Shown: piece after piece, positions 33,559 to 42,437 of the stretch | Layout of the letters: each line of letters starts with the position of its first letter | How positions within the stretch are numbered: position 1 is the stretch's first letter | Source: JL08 sp039969355 | GTDB lineage: Bacteria; Pseudomonadota; Alphaproteobacteria; Rhodobacterales; Rhodobacteraceae | DNA length: 64,000 nt | Assembly: GCA_039969355.1 (NCBI GenBank) | Contig: JBDVOA010000001.1 | Coordinates: forward strand, 62,001-126,000 | Reading direction: 5' to 3' | Notes under the pieces: model-generated | What the model saw: only the letters and a program-made list of their open reading frames with translations | What the model was told of the DNA's origin: nothing | Databases searched by the model: none | Position numbers and translations under genes: made by a program

Positions 33559-35166
33559 ATGCTCGATATGCCTTCAAACCGCCCTGAATTACCGCCGGAA
33601 ATTGCCCGCCGCCGGACCTTTGCCATCATTTCGCACCCGGATGCTGGCAAAACCACGCTAACCGAAAAGTTTTTGCTGTTTGGTGGTGCTATTCAAATGG
33701 CCGGGCAAGTCCGCGCAAAAGGCGAGGCCCGCCGCACCCGTTCCGACTATATGCAAATGGAGAAGGACCGGGGTATTTCGGTTTCGGCCTCTGCCATGTC
33801 ATTTGATTTCAGGGACTACCGCTTCAATCTTGTCGACACCCCTGGTCACTCTGACTTTTCCGAAGATACTTATCGCACGCTCACCGCTGTGGACGCCGCA
33901 GTGATGGTGATTGACGGCGCCAAGGGCGTAGAAAGCCAGACCCAAAAGCTGTTTGAAGTATGTCGCCTGCGGGATCTTCCGATCCTGACCTTTTGTAACA
34001 AGATGGATCGAGAGAGCCGGGACGTATTTGAGATCATTGACGAAATACAGGAAAACCTGGCGATTGACGTGACGCCCGCCAGTTGGCCTATTGGTCTGGG
34101 GCGTGACTTTATTGGCTGCTATGATCTGCTGCGCGACCGTCTTGAGTTGATGGACCGCGCGGACCGAAACAAGGTCGCCGAAACCATCGAGATCAATGGT
34201 CTGGACGACCCCAAACTTTCTGAACATGTGCCAGCGGAGCTGTTTGATAAACTGGTCGAAGAACTGGAACTGGTGCGGGAATTGATGCCGCCTCTCGACC
34301 CGCAGGCCCTGTTGGACGGAACACTGACCCCGATTTGGTTTGGCTCTGCCATCAATTCTTTCGGCGTGCGCGAATTGATGGAGGGCATTGCCCGTTTTGG
34401 GCCGCAGCCGCAGATTCAATCGGCCGAACCACGCAAGATTTTACCCGAGGAAACAAAGGTTTCCGGCTTTGTCTTTAAGGTACAGGCAAACATGGATCCC
34501 AAGCACAGGGATCGTGTAGCGTTTGTCAGAATGGCCTCGGGTCATTTCAGACGTGGCATGAAGCTGACCCATGTACGATCCAAGAAAACGATGGCCATTG
34601 GCAACCCGGTGATGTTTCTGGCCTCAGACCGCGAACTTGCCGAAGAAGCTTGGGCAGGTGATATCATCGGCATTCCCAACCACGGACAATTGCGGATTGG
34701 CGATACATTGACGGAAGGCGAGAACCTGCGCGTGACGGGCATCCCGTCCTTTGCCCCGGAACTCTTGCAAACCTGCCGTGCTGGTGATCCTCTCAAATCG
34801 AAGCACCTGGAAAAGGCACTGATGCAGTTCTCCGAAGAAGGCGCGGCAAAAGTCTTTAATCCGGCATTTGGATCAGGATTCATCGTCGGTGTTGTGGGGC
34901 AGTTGCAATTCGAAGTACTCGCCAGTCGGATCGAACTGGAATACGGTCTGCCTGTGCGCTTTGATCAAAGCCAGTTCACCAGCGCACGTTGGGTGAACGG
35001 TACCACCCAAGCCATTGATAAATTTACCCAAGCCAACAAACAGCACATCGCCCATGATCACGACGGCGATACCGTTTATCTGACGCGTCTACAGTGGGAT
35101 ATCGACCGGGTTGAGCGGGACTATCCGGACATTCAATTGACAGCGACCAAAGCCATGATGGCCTAA
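33559..35166 (+). CDS. prfC: Peptide chain release factor 3
   Basis: A translational GTPase that recycles RF1/RF2 from the ribosome. G1 is ISHPDAGKTTLTE, G3 is DTPGHSDF and G4 is NKMD. Domains II and III follow, with VSGFVFKVQANMDPKHRDR and QLQFEVLASRI as family marks. 535 residues from the ATG at 33559; a second in-frame ATG at 33568 gives 532 and cannot be excluded. The earlier start at 33490 adds a peptide without family support. The glycosyltransferase gene follows after 11 bases. Confidence 0.96.
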   Translation: MLDMPSNRPELPPEIARRRTFAIISHPDAGKTTLTEKFLLFGGAIQMAGQVRAKGEARRTRSDYMQMEKDRGISVSASAMSFDFRDYRFNLVDTPGHSDFSEDTYRTLTAVDAAVMVIDGAKGVESQTQKLFEVCRLRDLPILTFCNKMDRESRDVFEIIDEIQENLAIDVTPASWPIGLGRDFIGCYDLLRDRLELMDRADRNKVAETIEINGLDDPKLSEHVPAELFDKLVEELELVRELMPPLDPQALLDGTLTPIWFGSAINSFGVRELMEGIARFGPQPQIQSAEPRKILPEETKVSGFVFKVQANMDPKHRDRVAFVRMASGHFRRGMKLTHVRSKKTMAIGNPVMFLASDRELAEEAWAGDIIGIPNHGQLRIGDTLTEGENLRVTGIPSFAPELLQTCRAGDPLKSKHLEKALMQFSEEGAAKVFNPAFGSGFIVGVVGQLQFEVLASRIELEYGLPVRFDQSQFTSARWVNGTTQAIDKFTQANKQHIAHDHDGDTVYLTRLQWDIDRVERDYPDIQLTATKAMMA

Positions 35167-35177
35167 GGAAGCGCGAG

Positions 35178-36098
35178 ATGACAAAATGGGGTGTTGTCGC
35201 AACTGTCAAAGCCGCCCACACAGATGTGCTGAATTTTGCAGCCCATCATCTCGATTTGGGCGCGCATCGGCTTTACGTCTATCTGGATGGTCCCGCGCCA
35301 GAAACATACGCAACGTTAAAGGCACATCCAAAAATTCGCGTCACAGCCTGCGATGCAGTCTTTTGGCAAAAGAACGGCGGGTGGCGGCCCAAAAAGCACC
35401 AGGTGCGCCAGATCCGGAATGCGACACATGCCTATCAACGCAGGACCGAAGTTGATTGGTTTGCCCACATTGACGTAGATGAGTTTCTATGGCCCGCAGC
35501 CCCAATCGCCGACCTATTGAAGGCGCTGCCGCCCGACGTTCAGTGCGCGCGGACCTATCCAATCGAACTGCTCGCAGGCAGCAACGATGCCTACAAGGGA
35601 CGCATCCCCGACAATGCAAATCGAGCAGCGATAGCGGCAGAGCTCTACCCCACATTTGGAGAGTATCTTAAGGGCGGTTTTCTAAGCCATGTGGCGGGCA
35701 AGCTATTTTACAGGACCGGAATTACCGATCTCGACGTCCGCATTCACAACATTTTTCAGGGTGAAACCATGAACCCCGGAGAAACCCTTTTGCCGCAAAT
35801 CGAACTTTGCCATCACCACGCGACCAGTTGGGACAATTGGCGCTCGGCTTATCGATATCGTCTACGCAAAGGGGCATATCGCGCCGATCTTTCCCCTGCA
35901 CATCGCAATACTATGACACTACACGGCCTGTTAAGCGCATTGGAGGCTGATGATAAGCAGGACGCGCTGCGAGACTTTTTTGACGAGGTAGCCGCCGACA
36001 GCCCTGATTTACGCGCCCGACTAGATGCGCATGGTCTATTGCGCATCTGCAATCTGGGGCTTGATACCAAACGATTGGCTCACTTCCCAGATGTCTGA
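35178..36098 (+). CDS. Glycosyltransferase family 2-like protein
   Basis: 306 residues. It opens with a Rossmann-like strand (WGVVATVKAAHTDVLNF), has LYVYLDGP, and the metal-binding HIDVDEFLWP around residue 97-106, as in the Glyco_tranf_2_4 subgroup common in roseobacters. No membrane segment is seen, so it is probably cytoplasmic. Acceptor and donor are unknown. It follows prfC by 11 bases with AAGGAAG upstream and is likely co-transcribed, though a functional link to translation is not apparent. Confidence 0.7.
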   Translation: MTKWGVVATVKAAHTDVLNFAAHHLDLGAHRLYVYLDGPAPETYATLKAHPKIRVTACDAVFWQKNGGWRPKKHQVRQIRNATHAYQRRTEVDWFAHIDVDEFLWPAAPIADLLKALPPDVQCARTYPIELLAGSNDAYKGRIPDNANRAAIAAELYPTFGEYLKGGFLSHVAGKLFYRTGITDLDVRIHNIFQGETMNPGETLLPQIELCHHHATSWDNWRSAYRYRLRKGAYRADLSPAHRNTMTLHGLLSALEADDKQDALRDFFDEVAADSPDLRARLDAHGLLRICNLGLDTKRLAHFPDV

Positions 36099-36255
36099 GG
36101 AACTGACCGTAAACCGGTCAAACCAGTGCCAACACTCAGCATGGGTTTGACCCCGCTCTGCCTTTTTGTTAAGCGCAGCGCAGGGAACCAGAAATGTGAA
36201 TAACCACGGGGCCATACGGGTCCGGTTCCAAACAGATGCGCGGGCCATGTCAGCG

Positions 36256-36270
36256 TCCGCAATACGCGGA
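36256..36270 (+). promoter_or_regulatory. Hairpin over the start region of the DEAD-box helicase
   Basis: TCCGC (36256-36260) pairs with GCGGA (36266-36270) around 5 bases. The 3' arm contains GGA, the only Shine-Dalgarno-like bases before the ATG at 36276, so the hairpin would mask the ribosome site. RNA helicase genes are often cold-controlled, but this is only a structural observation. Confidence 0.35.
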
Positions 36271-36275
36271 TATAC

Positions 36276-37730
36276 ATGACCAAATTTTCTGATCTGAACC
36301 TGAATCCCAAGGTATTAAAAGCCGTCCTCGAAGCCGGGTATGAAACGCCCACCCCCATTCAGGCTGGCGCAATTCCACCCGCATTGGAAGGCCGCGACGT
36401 ATTGGGCATTGCCCAGACCGGAACCGGCAAAACTGCCGGCTTCGTCTTGCCAATGATCACATTGCTGGCGCGCGGGCGGGCACGTGCGCGCATGCCGCGG
36501 TCTCTGGTGCTATGCCCAACACGAGAACTCGCAGCGCAGGTGGCGGAAAACTTCGACACATACACCAAACACCTGAAACTAACCAAAGCACTGCTGATTG
36601 GTGGCGTATCGTTCAAAGAGCAGGACCTGCTGATAGATCGGGGCGTTGACGTGCTGATTGCCACACCGGGTCGTTTGCTGGATCATTTTGAGCGTGGCAA
36701 GCTGTTGTTGACAGGCGTACAGATCATGGTGGTGGACGAAGCTGACCGGATGCTCGACATGGGGTTCATTCCCGATATTGAACGCATCTTCAGCCTGACG
36801 CCCTTTACCCGCCAGACCCTGTTCTTTTCGGCCACGATGGCCCCTGAAATTGAGCGGATCACCAACACGTTCCTAAGCGCCCCCGAGCGCATTCAGGTAG
36901 CGCGCCAGGCCACCACGGGCGAGAATATTGAACAAGGTGTTCTGATGTTCAAGGGCAGCCGCAAGGATAGGGAACCAAGAGAAAAACGTGACGTTCTGCG
37001 CGCCCTAATTGACGCGGAAGGCGATAAATGTTCCAACGCGATCATCTTTTGCAACCGTAAGGTTGATGTCGACATTGTCGCCAAATCGCTCGCAAAACAT
37101 GGCTATGACGCCGCCCCGATCCATGGCGATTTGGACCAGTCGCAACGAACACGCACGCTGGATGGATTTCGCGCAGGCACATTGCGCTTCCTGATCGCTT
37201 CGGATGTGGCCGCTCGGGGGCTTGATGTACCTGCGGTCAGCCATGTTTTTAATTTTGACGTCCCAAGTCATGCAGAAGACTACGTTCACCGCATCGGTCG
37301 CACGGGTCGCGCCGGTCGTGACGGCAAGGCAGTGATGATCTGCATTCCACGGGATGAGCGCAATCTTGGCGATATCGAGCGTTTGGTGCAAAAAGAGATT
37401 CCACGCTTGGAAGACCCACGCGGCGATGCAATTCCTGCTGCCGGTACGGACTCCGCAAAAGACGACAAGCCGGCTGAGCCCAAAAAACGCAGTCGCAGTC
37501 GCAAATCGTCCAAGGAAGATTCGATTCTCGAAGTATCTGGTTCAGAAGCTGAAGTATCGCCCGCCGCAAAGGAAGAAGAAGTCGACGACACCAAACGCAC
37601 GGCCCGCAGCCGTGGCGGTCGGGGCCGAAAATCAGACCGTGAAGACAGGGCGCCGGCTGACGTAGAATACGAACTGCCAGGCTTCATCTCGATGAGTTTT
37701 GAAGAACGCACCCAAAGCGGATCTTCCTAG
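36276..37730 (+). CDS. rhlE: DEAD-box RNA helicase, RhlE-like
   Basis: An ATP-dependent RNA helicase. The motifs run in order: Q motif (PTPIQ), I AQTGTGKT, Ia PTRELA, Ib TPGR, II DEAD, III SAT, V ARGLD, VI HRIGRTGR. The first 385 residues are the helicase core and match RhlE best. The remaining 95 residues are a charged, low-complexity tail rich in Lys, Arg, Ser and Glu, likely for RNA binding. The leader has a possible hairpin at the ribosome site. It faces rnj tail to tail with a 27-base gap; both act on RNA. Confidence 0.93.
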   Translation: MTKFSDLNLNPKVLKAVLEAGYETPTPIQAGAIPPALEGRDVLGIAQTGTGKTAGFVLPMITLLARGRARARMPRSLVLCPTRELAAQVAENFDTYTKHLKLTKALLIGGVSFKEQDLLIDRGVDVLIATPGRLLDHFERGKLLLTGVQIMVVDEADRMLDMGFIPDIERIFSLTPFTRQTLFFSATMAPEIERITNTFLSAPERIQVARQATTGENIEQGVLMFKGSRKDREPREKRDVLRALIDAEGDKCSNAIIFCNRKVDVDIVAKSLAKHGYDAAPIHGDLDQSQRTRTLDGFRAGTLRFLIASDVAARGLDVPAVSHVFNFDVPSHAEDYVHRIGRTGRAGRDGKAVMICIPRDERNLGDIERLVQKEIPRLEDPRGDAIPAAGTDSAKDDKPAEPKKRSRSRKSSKEDSILEVSGSEAEVSPAAKEEEVDDTKRTARSRGGRGRKSDREDRAPADVEYELPGFISMSFEERTQSGSS

Positions 37731-37757
37731 GGAAAGGCGCAAACGAAGCTTTCGCGC

Positions 37758-39428
37758 TCAACTCAGGCGACTAATCACCACGGTCACTTCGGGCTTCTTG
37801 CCAATCTCGTGTTGGCTGGTATTGCGAACAATCCGACGCAATTCTTCCTCCAGCTTGTCATCATCTGCCAGCGTCTTGGATTTGGCGCGGTTCATGAATT
37901 GGCTCAGGTCTTCTTCCAATACATCCACTAGGGGCGCATTACCTTTTCCAACTTCGGCGAGTCCTTTAAGCTCGCACCACGGATCGCCCAATGGTTCGTT
38001 TTCGTCGTCTACAATCACTGTGACTAGGACGTGCCCGTTCAACGCCATCCGGATACGATTGCGGATCACGCCATCCAGCGCGCCGACCTGTACCGAACCA
38101 TCCAAGTAAGTCCGACCAGTTTCAATGTATTCGGCCACGGTGGGGGCATTTCCACTAAGGTCAATCATCATGCCATTCACCGCGACGACGCCCTGCAAGC
38201 CTTTGGCGGCGGCGATTTTGACATGCTCACGCAGATGCCGGTGTTCGCCGTGCATCGGGATCAGCATTTGCGGTTTGATAAGATCGTGCATCGCTTCAAG
38301 GTCGGGGCGATTGGCGTGACCGGACACATGGTAATGTCCGTCGGAATTCTCATCGACCACATCAACGCCCTTTTCGGAAAACGCATTGATGATGCGGATC
38401 ACGCCGCGTTCATTGCCGGGGATGGTTTTTGACGAAAACAGGAACAGATCGCCTTCCTGCATCTCAATCCCTTGATATTTGCCGCGCGCGAGCTGCGCGC
38501 TTGCCGCCCGCCGCTCGCCCTGCGACCCGGTGACCAGCAACATCAGATTATCACGAGGGATCCCCCGCGCGTCTTCAGGGCTAACAACCTTTGGAAATCC
38601 GGTCAGGACACCGGTTTGCACCGATGCCTCGATCATGCGGTTCATTGCTCGGCCCAGAAGGACGATCGACCGCCCTGCTCGCTCTCCCGCTTCTGCCAGC
38701 GTTTTTACCCGCGCCACGTTAGAGGCAAACGTAGTGGCAACAACCATACCTTTGGCCGCGCTCACCAGTTCCTCTATTTCTGGTCCAACGGAAGTTTCCG
38801 ACCGGCCCTCATGACGGGAAAATACATTGGTACTGTCACAGACCAGCGCCCTTACACCCGGCTTGGCAACCTCTGCCCACAGATCGGGGTCAAATGCCTC
38901 GCCCACAATCGGGGTTTTGTCGAGCTTGAAATCACCGGTGTGAATCACCCGCCCCTCCGGGCTGTCGATGACTAATCCGGAACTTTCGGGAATGGAATGC
39001 GAGATCGGCAGAAAGCCAACCTTGAAGGGTCCGGCGACAATCTGTTCGGGCCATGGCGACACGATCTGCACCGCTTCTTTTGGATGACCATAGTCCTCCA
39101 TCTTGCGTTGCGCGATATTGGCGGTAAAGGGACGCGCATATATCGGCGCATCCAGCCTATCGTAAAAATGCGCCACGGCACCAACGTGGTCCTCGTGGGC
39201 GTGGGTTATAAAAATACCCTCGAGCCGGTCTGCATTTTCCTTTAACCAGGTCATATCCGGCAGGATCAGATCAACCCCCGGCGTGCTGTCCATATCGGGA
39301 AACGTGACACCAATATCAACCAGAATCAGCCGTTCCTTTCCGGGTTTTCCATAACCGTAGACATAGGCATTCATGCCAATTTCACCCGCCCCGCCAAGGG
39401 GAAGGTAAATCAAACGCTCGTTGCTCAT
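37758..39428 (-). CDS. rnj: Ribonuclease J
   Basis: An RNase with 5'-exonuclease and endonuclease activity of the metallo-beta-lactamase/beta-CASP superfamily. The zinc motif HAHEDHVGA lies at about residues 75-83, HTGDFK is motif 3, VTGSQGE lies in the beta-CASP domain, and SGHANR/MHGEHRH supplies the last ligands. 556 residues. In alphaproteobacteria it takes part in rRNA maturation and mRNA decay. It is the last gene of the long nuo-birA-coaX transcription unit, 3 bases after coaX, so its level may follow that of complex I. Confidence 0.94.
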   Translation of the reverse strand: MSNERLIYLPLGGAGEIGMNAYVYGYGKPGKERLILVDIGVTFPDMDSTPGVDLILPDMTWLKENADRLEGIFITHAHEDHVGAVAHFYDRLDAPIYARPFTANIAQRKMEDYGHPKEAVQIVSPWPEQIVAGPFKVGFLPISHSIPESSGLVIDSPEGRVIHTGDFKLDKTPIVGEAFDPDLWAEVAKPGVRALVCDSTNVFSRHEGRSETSVGPEIEELVSAAKGMVVATTFASNVARVKTLAEAGERAGRSIVLLGRAMNRMIEASVQTGVLTGFPKVVSPEDARGIPRDNLMLLVTGSQGERRAASAQLARGKYQGIEMQEGDLFLFSSKTIPGNERGVIRIINAFSEKGVDVVDENSDGHYHVSGHANRPDLEAMHDLIKPQMLIPMHGEHRHLREHVKIAAAKGLQGVVAVNGMMIDLSGNAPTVAEYIETGRTYLDGSVQVGALDGVIRNRIRMALNGHVLVTVIVDDENEPLGDPWCELKGLAEVGKGNAPLVDVLEEDLSQFMNRAKSKTLADDDKLEEELRRIVRNTSQHEIGKKPEVTVVISRLS

Positions 39429-39431
39429 ATT

Positions 39432-40205
39432 TTAAGAATTATCCTTGTTATACTTATGTATAACGGTCAGCCCATGCATGGTCAGGTCGTCCTGAAAGGC
39501 ATCAAACAGCGCCTCGGATTGCTGAAAAAGTGGGGCCAGACCGCCTGTTGAAATCACGCGCATTTCGCGGGCGCGTTCCGCCTTAATACGGGCACATATC
39601 TCACGAACCAGCCCAACGTAACCCCAAAACACACCTGATTGCATGCAGGTCACAGTATTGGTGCCGATGACGCTTTGCGGTTTTGAAATGTCAACGTGAG
39701 GGAGGGCCGCTGCCGCCTGATGTAATGCCTCAAGGCTGAGGTTTACGCCCGGTGCAATGACGCCACCGATATAAGCTCCATCGGTATCCACCACGTCAAA
39801 AGTGGTCGCGGTGCCAAAATCCACCATAATCAGATCACCGCCAAAAAGGTCAAACCCCGCAACCGTATTAACTAGGCGGTCGGGACCAACCTGCGTGCCC
39901 TCGTCCACCCGCACGTCAACGGGCAACAGACAGTCCGGCTTGCCCACCACAAAGGGTCGCGTGTCAAAATATCTGTCTGCCAGCACCCGCAGATTGAATA
40001 CAACACGTGGTACGGTAGATGAGATGATCATATCGGTAATCGGCACATCGATATCATGCAGTCGCATCAGCGTCTTAAGCCAAACGTAGTATTGATCTGC
40101 CGTGCGCTGCCATTCGGTCGATGCGCGCCATGTGCCGATGAATGCCTCACCGTCCCAGATCGAAAACACGGTATTCGTGTTACCACAATCGATTGCCAAT
40201 AGCAT
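39432..40205 (-). CDS. coaX: Type III pantothenate kinase
   Basis: Phosphorylates pantothenate in the first step of coenzyme A synthesis. The N terminus MLLAIDCGNTNTVF contains the phosphate-binding motif, and DFGTATTFDVV is the second. 257 residues, usual for type III enzymes, which are not feedback-inhibited by CoA. It lies between birA (15-base gap) and rnj (3-base gap). The nuoN-birA-coaX-rnj order is conserved in this bacterial group. Confidence 0.94.
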   Translation of the reverse strand: MLLAIDCGNTNTVFSIWDGEAFIGTWRASTEWQRTADQYYVWLKTLMRLHDIDVPITDMIISSTVPRVVFNLRVLADRYFDTRPFVVGKPDCLLPVDVRVDEGTQVGPDRLVNTVAGFDLFGGDLIMVDFGTATTFDVVDTDGAYIGGVIAPGVNLSLEALHQAAAALPHVDISKPQSVIGTNTVTCMQSGVFWGYVGLVREICARIKAERAREMRVISTGGLAPLFQQSEALFDAFQDDLTMHGLTVIHKYNKDNS

Positions 40206-40220
40206 CTGTGCGCCCCTTCT

Positions 40221-40982
40221 CTAGAAATAAATCTCCGCCGCCGGAATCGAGGCCCGACCTTTTGTCGTGCGCAACACCAGATTACCGGCTACGTCCACCG
40301 TTTCAAAGGTCCCTGTGGTTTCCTGGGTGCCAGTGCGGGCGGTGATAACCTCGCCCAGCCTCGCCGCACGGCTTAACCACGTCGTCCGGGTCGGTTCAAA
40401 GCCGTAGGTCACAAAGCGCTCTTCATGAAAGGCGTAGGCCGAGGCAAGTTCGGTCAAGAAATCTTCTGTCCCGATGGCGGTCCCTGTTTCAGATAGCAAT
40501 GAGACCGGGTGAACCGCACGTTCTTCGACATCATCAGGTCGTGGCGCCTGTGCCAGATTGACTCCAATACCGACGGCAAGGTATTCAGCCCCGCCCCCCT
40601 GGCCTGCGCTTTCCAGCAAGATGCCCGCCAGTTTCCCCCCGTTCAGCAATACGTCATTAGGCCATTTCAACGCCAACCCGTCGGCGCGCCCGGACACGGC
40701 AACCAATGCATCAAAAAGCGCCAAAGCGGCGACAAATGATCGAAGCGCGATCTGATCAATTGATCCCTGTGGTCGCATGACAAGCGTTGCAGCAAGGTTA
40801 CCCTTTGGAGCAATCCAAGCACGCCCTCTCCGTCCGCGTGCCGCGCTTTGGTGATCTGCCAGTATCCATGTCGGCATTGTGAGGCCCGGCGCTATTCGTG
40901 CAGCCTCGTTCAGCGTGCTGTCAACCTCAGTCCGCCGGTGCAGCCCATATCCTGCGGGCCACTGGCTTGGCTTAGTTAACAA
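40221..40982 (-). CDS. birA: Biotin--[acetyl-CoA-carboxylase] ligase
   Basis: Attaches biotin to carrier proteins such as the carboxylase subunit at the right edge of this window. The biotinyl-AMP loop is RGRRGRAW and the lysine motif is KWPNDVLLNG. It lacks the N-terminal HTH of the E. coli repressor form, so it is enzyme only (253 residues). The start is TTG, overlapping the end of nuoN by 11 bases, which implies translational coupling at a low rate. Confidence 0.92.
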   Translation of the reverse strand: MLTKPSQWPAGYGLHRRTEVDSTLNEAARIAPGLTMPTWILADHQSAARGRRGRAWIAPKGNLAATLVMRPQGSIDQIALRSFVAALALFDALVAVSGRADGLALKWPNDVLLNGGKLAGILLESAGQGGGAEYLAVGIGVNLAQAPRPDDVEERAVHPVSLLSETGTAIGTEDFLTELASAYAFHEERFVTYGFEPTRTTWLSRAARLGEVITARTGTQETTGTFETVDVAGNLVLRTTKGRASIPAAEIYF

Positions 40983-42414
40983 GCGTGGCAGCGGCGGCTG
41001 CAGCCGCGCTTTCTACGCCGAACATATTGATGATCCCCAGAACCATAATGACGGCAGAGGCCATCAGAAAACTCCACAGCACCGGAGAGGAACCTTGATC
41101 AAGCTCGTCACCACCCTCTTCGCCGAAATACATGTAGTACACGATGCGCAGGTAATAAAATGCACCTATGACTGATGCGACAACCCCGGCGACAGCCAGC
41201 CATGCAAGGTTCGCCTCATAGGCAGCACGCAGGACATACAACTTACCGAAAAATCCTAGCATCGGCGGCACGCCCGCCAATGAAAACAACAGAACCAGTA
41301 ATGCAAGCGCCTTACCCGGTTCGCGTTTGGAATACATGTTCAGCGACGCAATATCCGTAACCGGCGCGCCATCCTTTTGCATCATCAGGATAAACGCAAA
41401 CGTGCCGACATTCATTGTCACATAGATCGCCATATAGATCAGCATCGCCTGAACGCCCAGCACGGTACCAGCAGCCAGCCCCATTAGCGCATAACCCATA
41501 TGAGCAATGGACGAATAGGCCATCAGCCGCTTGATGTTGGTCTGCCCGATGGCAGCTACCGCGCCAAGGAACATCGACAGGACTGAGAGCAGGGCAATTA
41601 CCTGACTCCAGTCCGCCACAGCGCCACCAAATGCATCATGCAACACACGCGCAAAAAGGCCCATCGCGGCTACTTTCGGAGCGGTTGCGAAGAACGCGGT
41701 GATCGGCGTTGGCGAGCCTTCGTAGACGTCCGGTGTCCACATGTGAAACGGGACGGCGGATACTTTGAACGCCATTCCCGAGATCAGGAAAACAAGGCCA
41801 AACAATAGGCCCAATGAAACTTCTCCGTGAATTGCTGTCTGGACAATTCCGCTGAAGAGCGTCGTCCCCGCGTAGCCGTAGATGAGTGACGCACCATAAA
41901 GCAGGATACCGGACGAAAGTGCCCCAAGCACAAAGTATTTGAGGCCCGCCTCGGTGGATTTGGCAGAGTCCCGGCGCAGCGATGCCACGACGTAGAGCGC
42001 AAGGGATTGCAATTCCAAGCCCATATAAAGCGCCATGAGATCACCCGCGCTGACCATCATCATCATGCCAACGACGCTAAGCGCCACGAGCAGCGGGTAT
42101 TCAAAGCGCAGCAGGCCACGGCGTTGCATGTATTCCTGACTCATCACCAGGACAGCAGCGGCTGACAACAGCAACGTGACCTTCGCAAACCGGCCAAATC
42201 CATCATCGATGAACATGCCGTTGAAAACCACAGTTGTGCCGGACCCAGCCATGCCGATCCAGATGCCCAGACCGGTCATCAAGGCCGCTGTCACCCAGAC
42301 CAGCGTCGGTGCCATATCATCTTTGGATGAATAGACCGCACCCAGCAGGGCCAGCATCGCAAATACAGCCAGTATAATCTCTGGCAGGATGACGTTCAGA
42401 TCAGCAGCAAGCAT
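40972..42414 (-). CDS. nuoN: NADH-quinone oxidoreductase subunit N
   Basis: One of three antiporter-like membrane subunits of complex I that pump protons. 480 residues and about 14 hydrophobic segments; the key lysine/glutamate helices appear as LYMGLELQSLALYV and PFHMWTPDVYEGSPTP. Last of the nuo genes; its stop overlaps birA. Confidence 0.96.
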   Translation of the reverse strand: MLAADLNVILPEIILAVFAMLALLGAVYSSKDDMAPTLVWVTAALMTGLGIWIGMAGSGTTVVFNGMFIDDGFGRFAKVTLLLSAAAVLVMSQEYMQRRGLLRFEYPLLVALSVVGMMMMVSAGDLMALYMGLELQSLALYVVASLRRDSAKSTEAGLKYFVLGALSSGILLYGASLIYGYAGTTLFSGIVQTAIHGEVSLGLLFGLVFLISGMAFKVSAVPFHMWTPDVYEGSPTPITAFFATAPKVAAMGLFARVLHDAFGGAVADWSQVIALLSVLSMFLGAVAAIGQTNIKRLMAYSSIAHMGYALMGLAAGTVLGVQAMLIYMAIYVTMNVGTFAFILMMQKDGAPVTDIASLNMYSKREPGKALALLVLLFSLAGVPPMLGFFGKLYVLRAAYEANLAWLAVAGVVASVIGAFYYLRIVYYMYFGEEGGDELDQGSSPVLWSFLMASAVIMVLGIINMFGVESAAAAAAATLVN

Positions 42415-42437
42415 CGGCCAGCCTTCTCTTTCTTATC

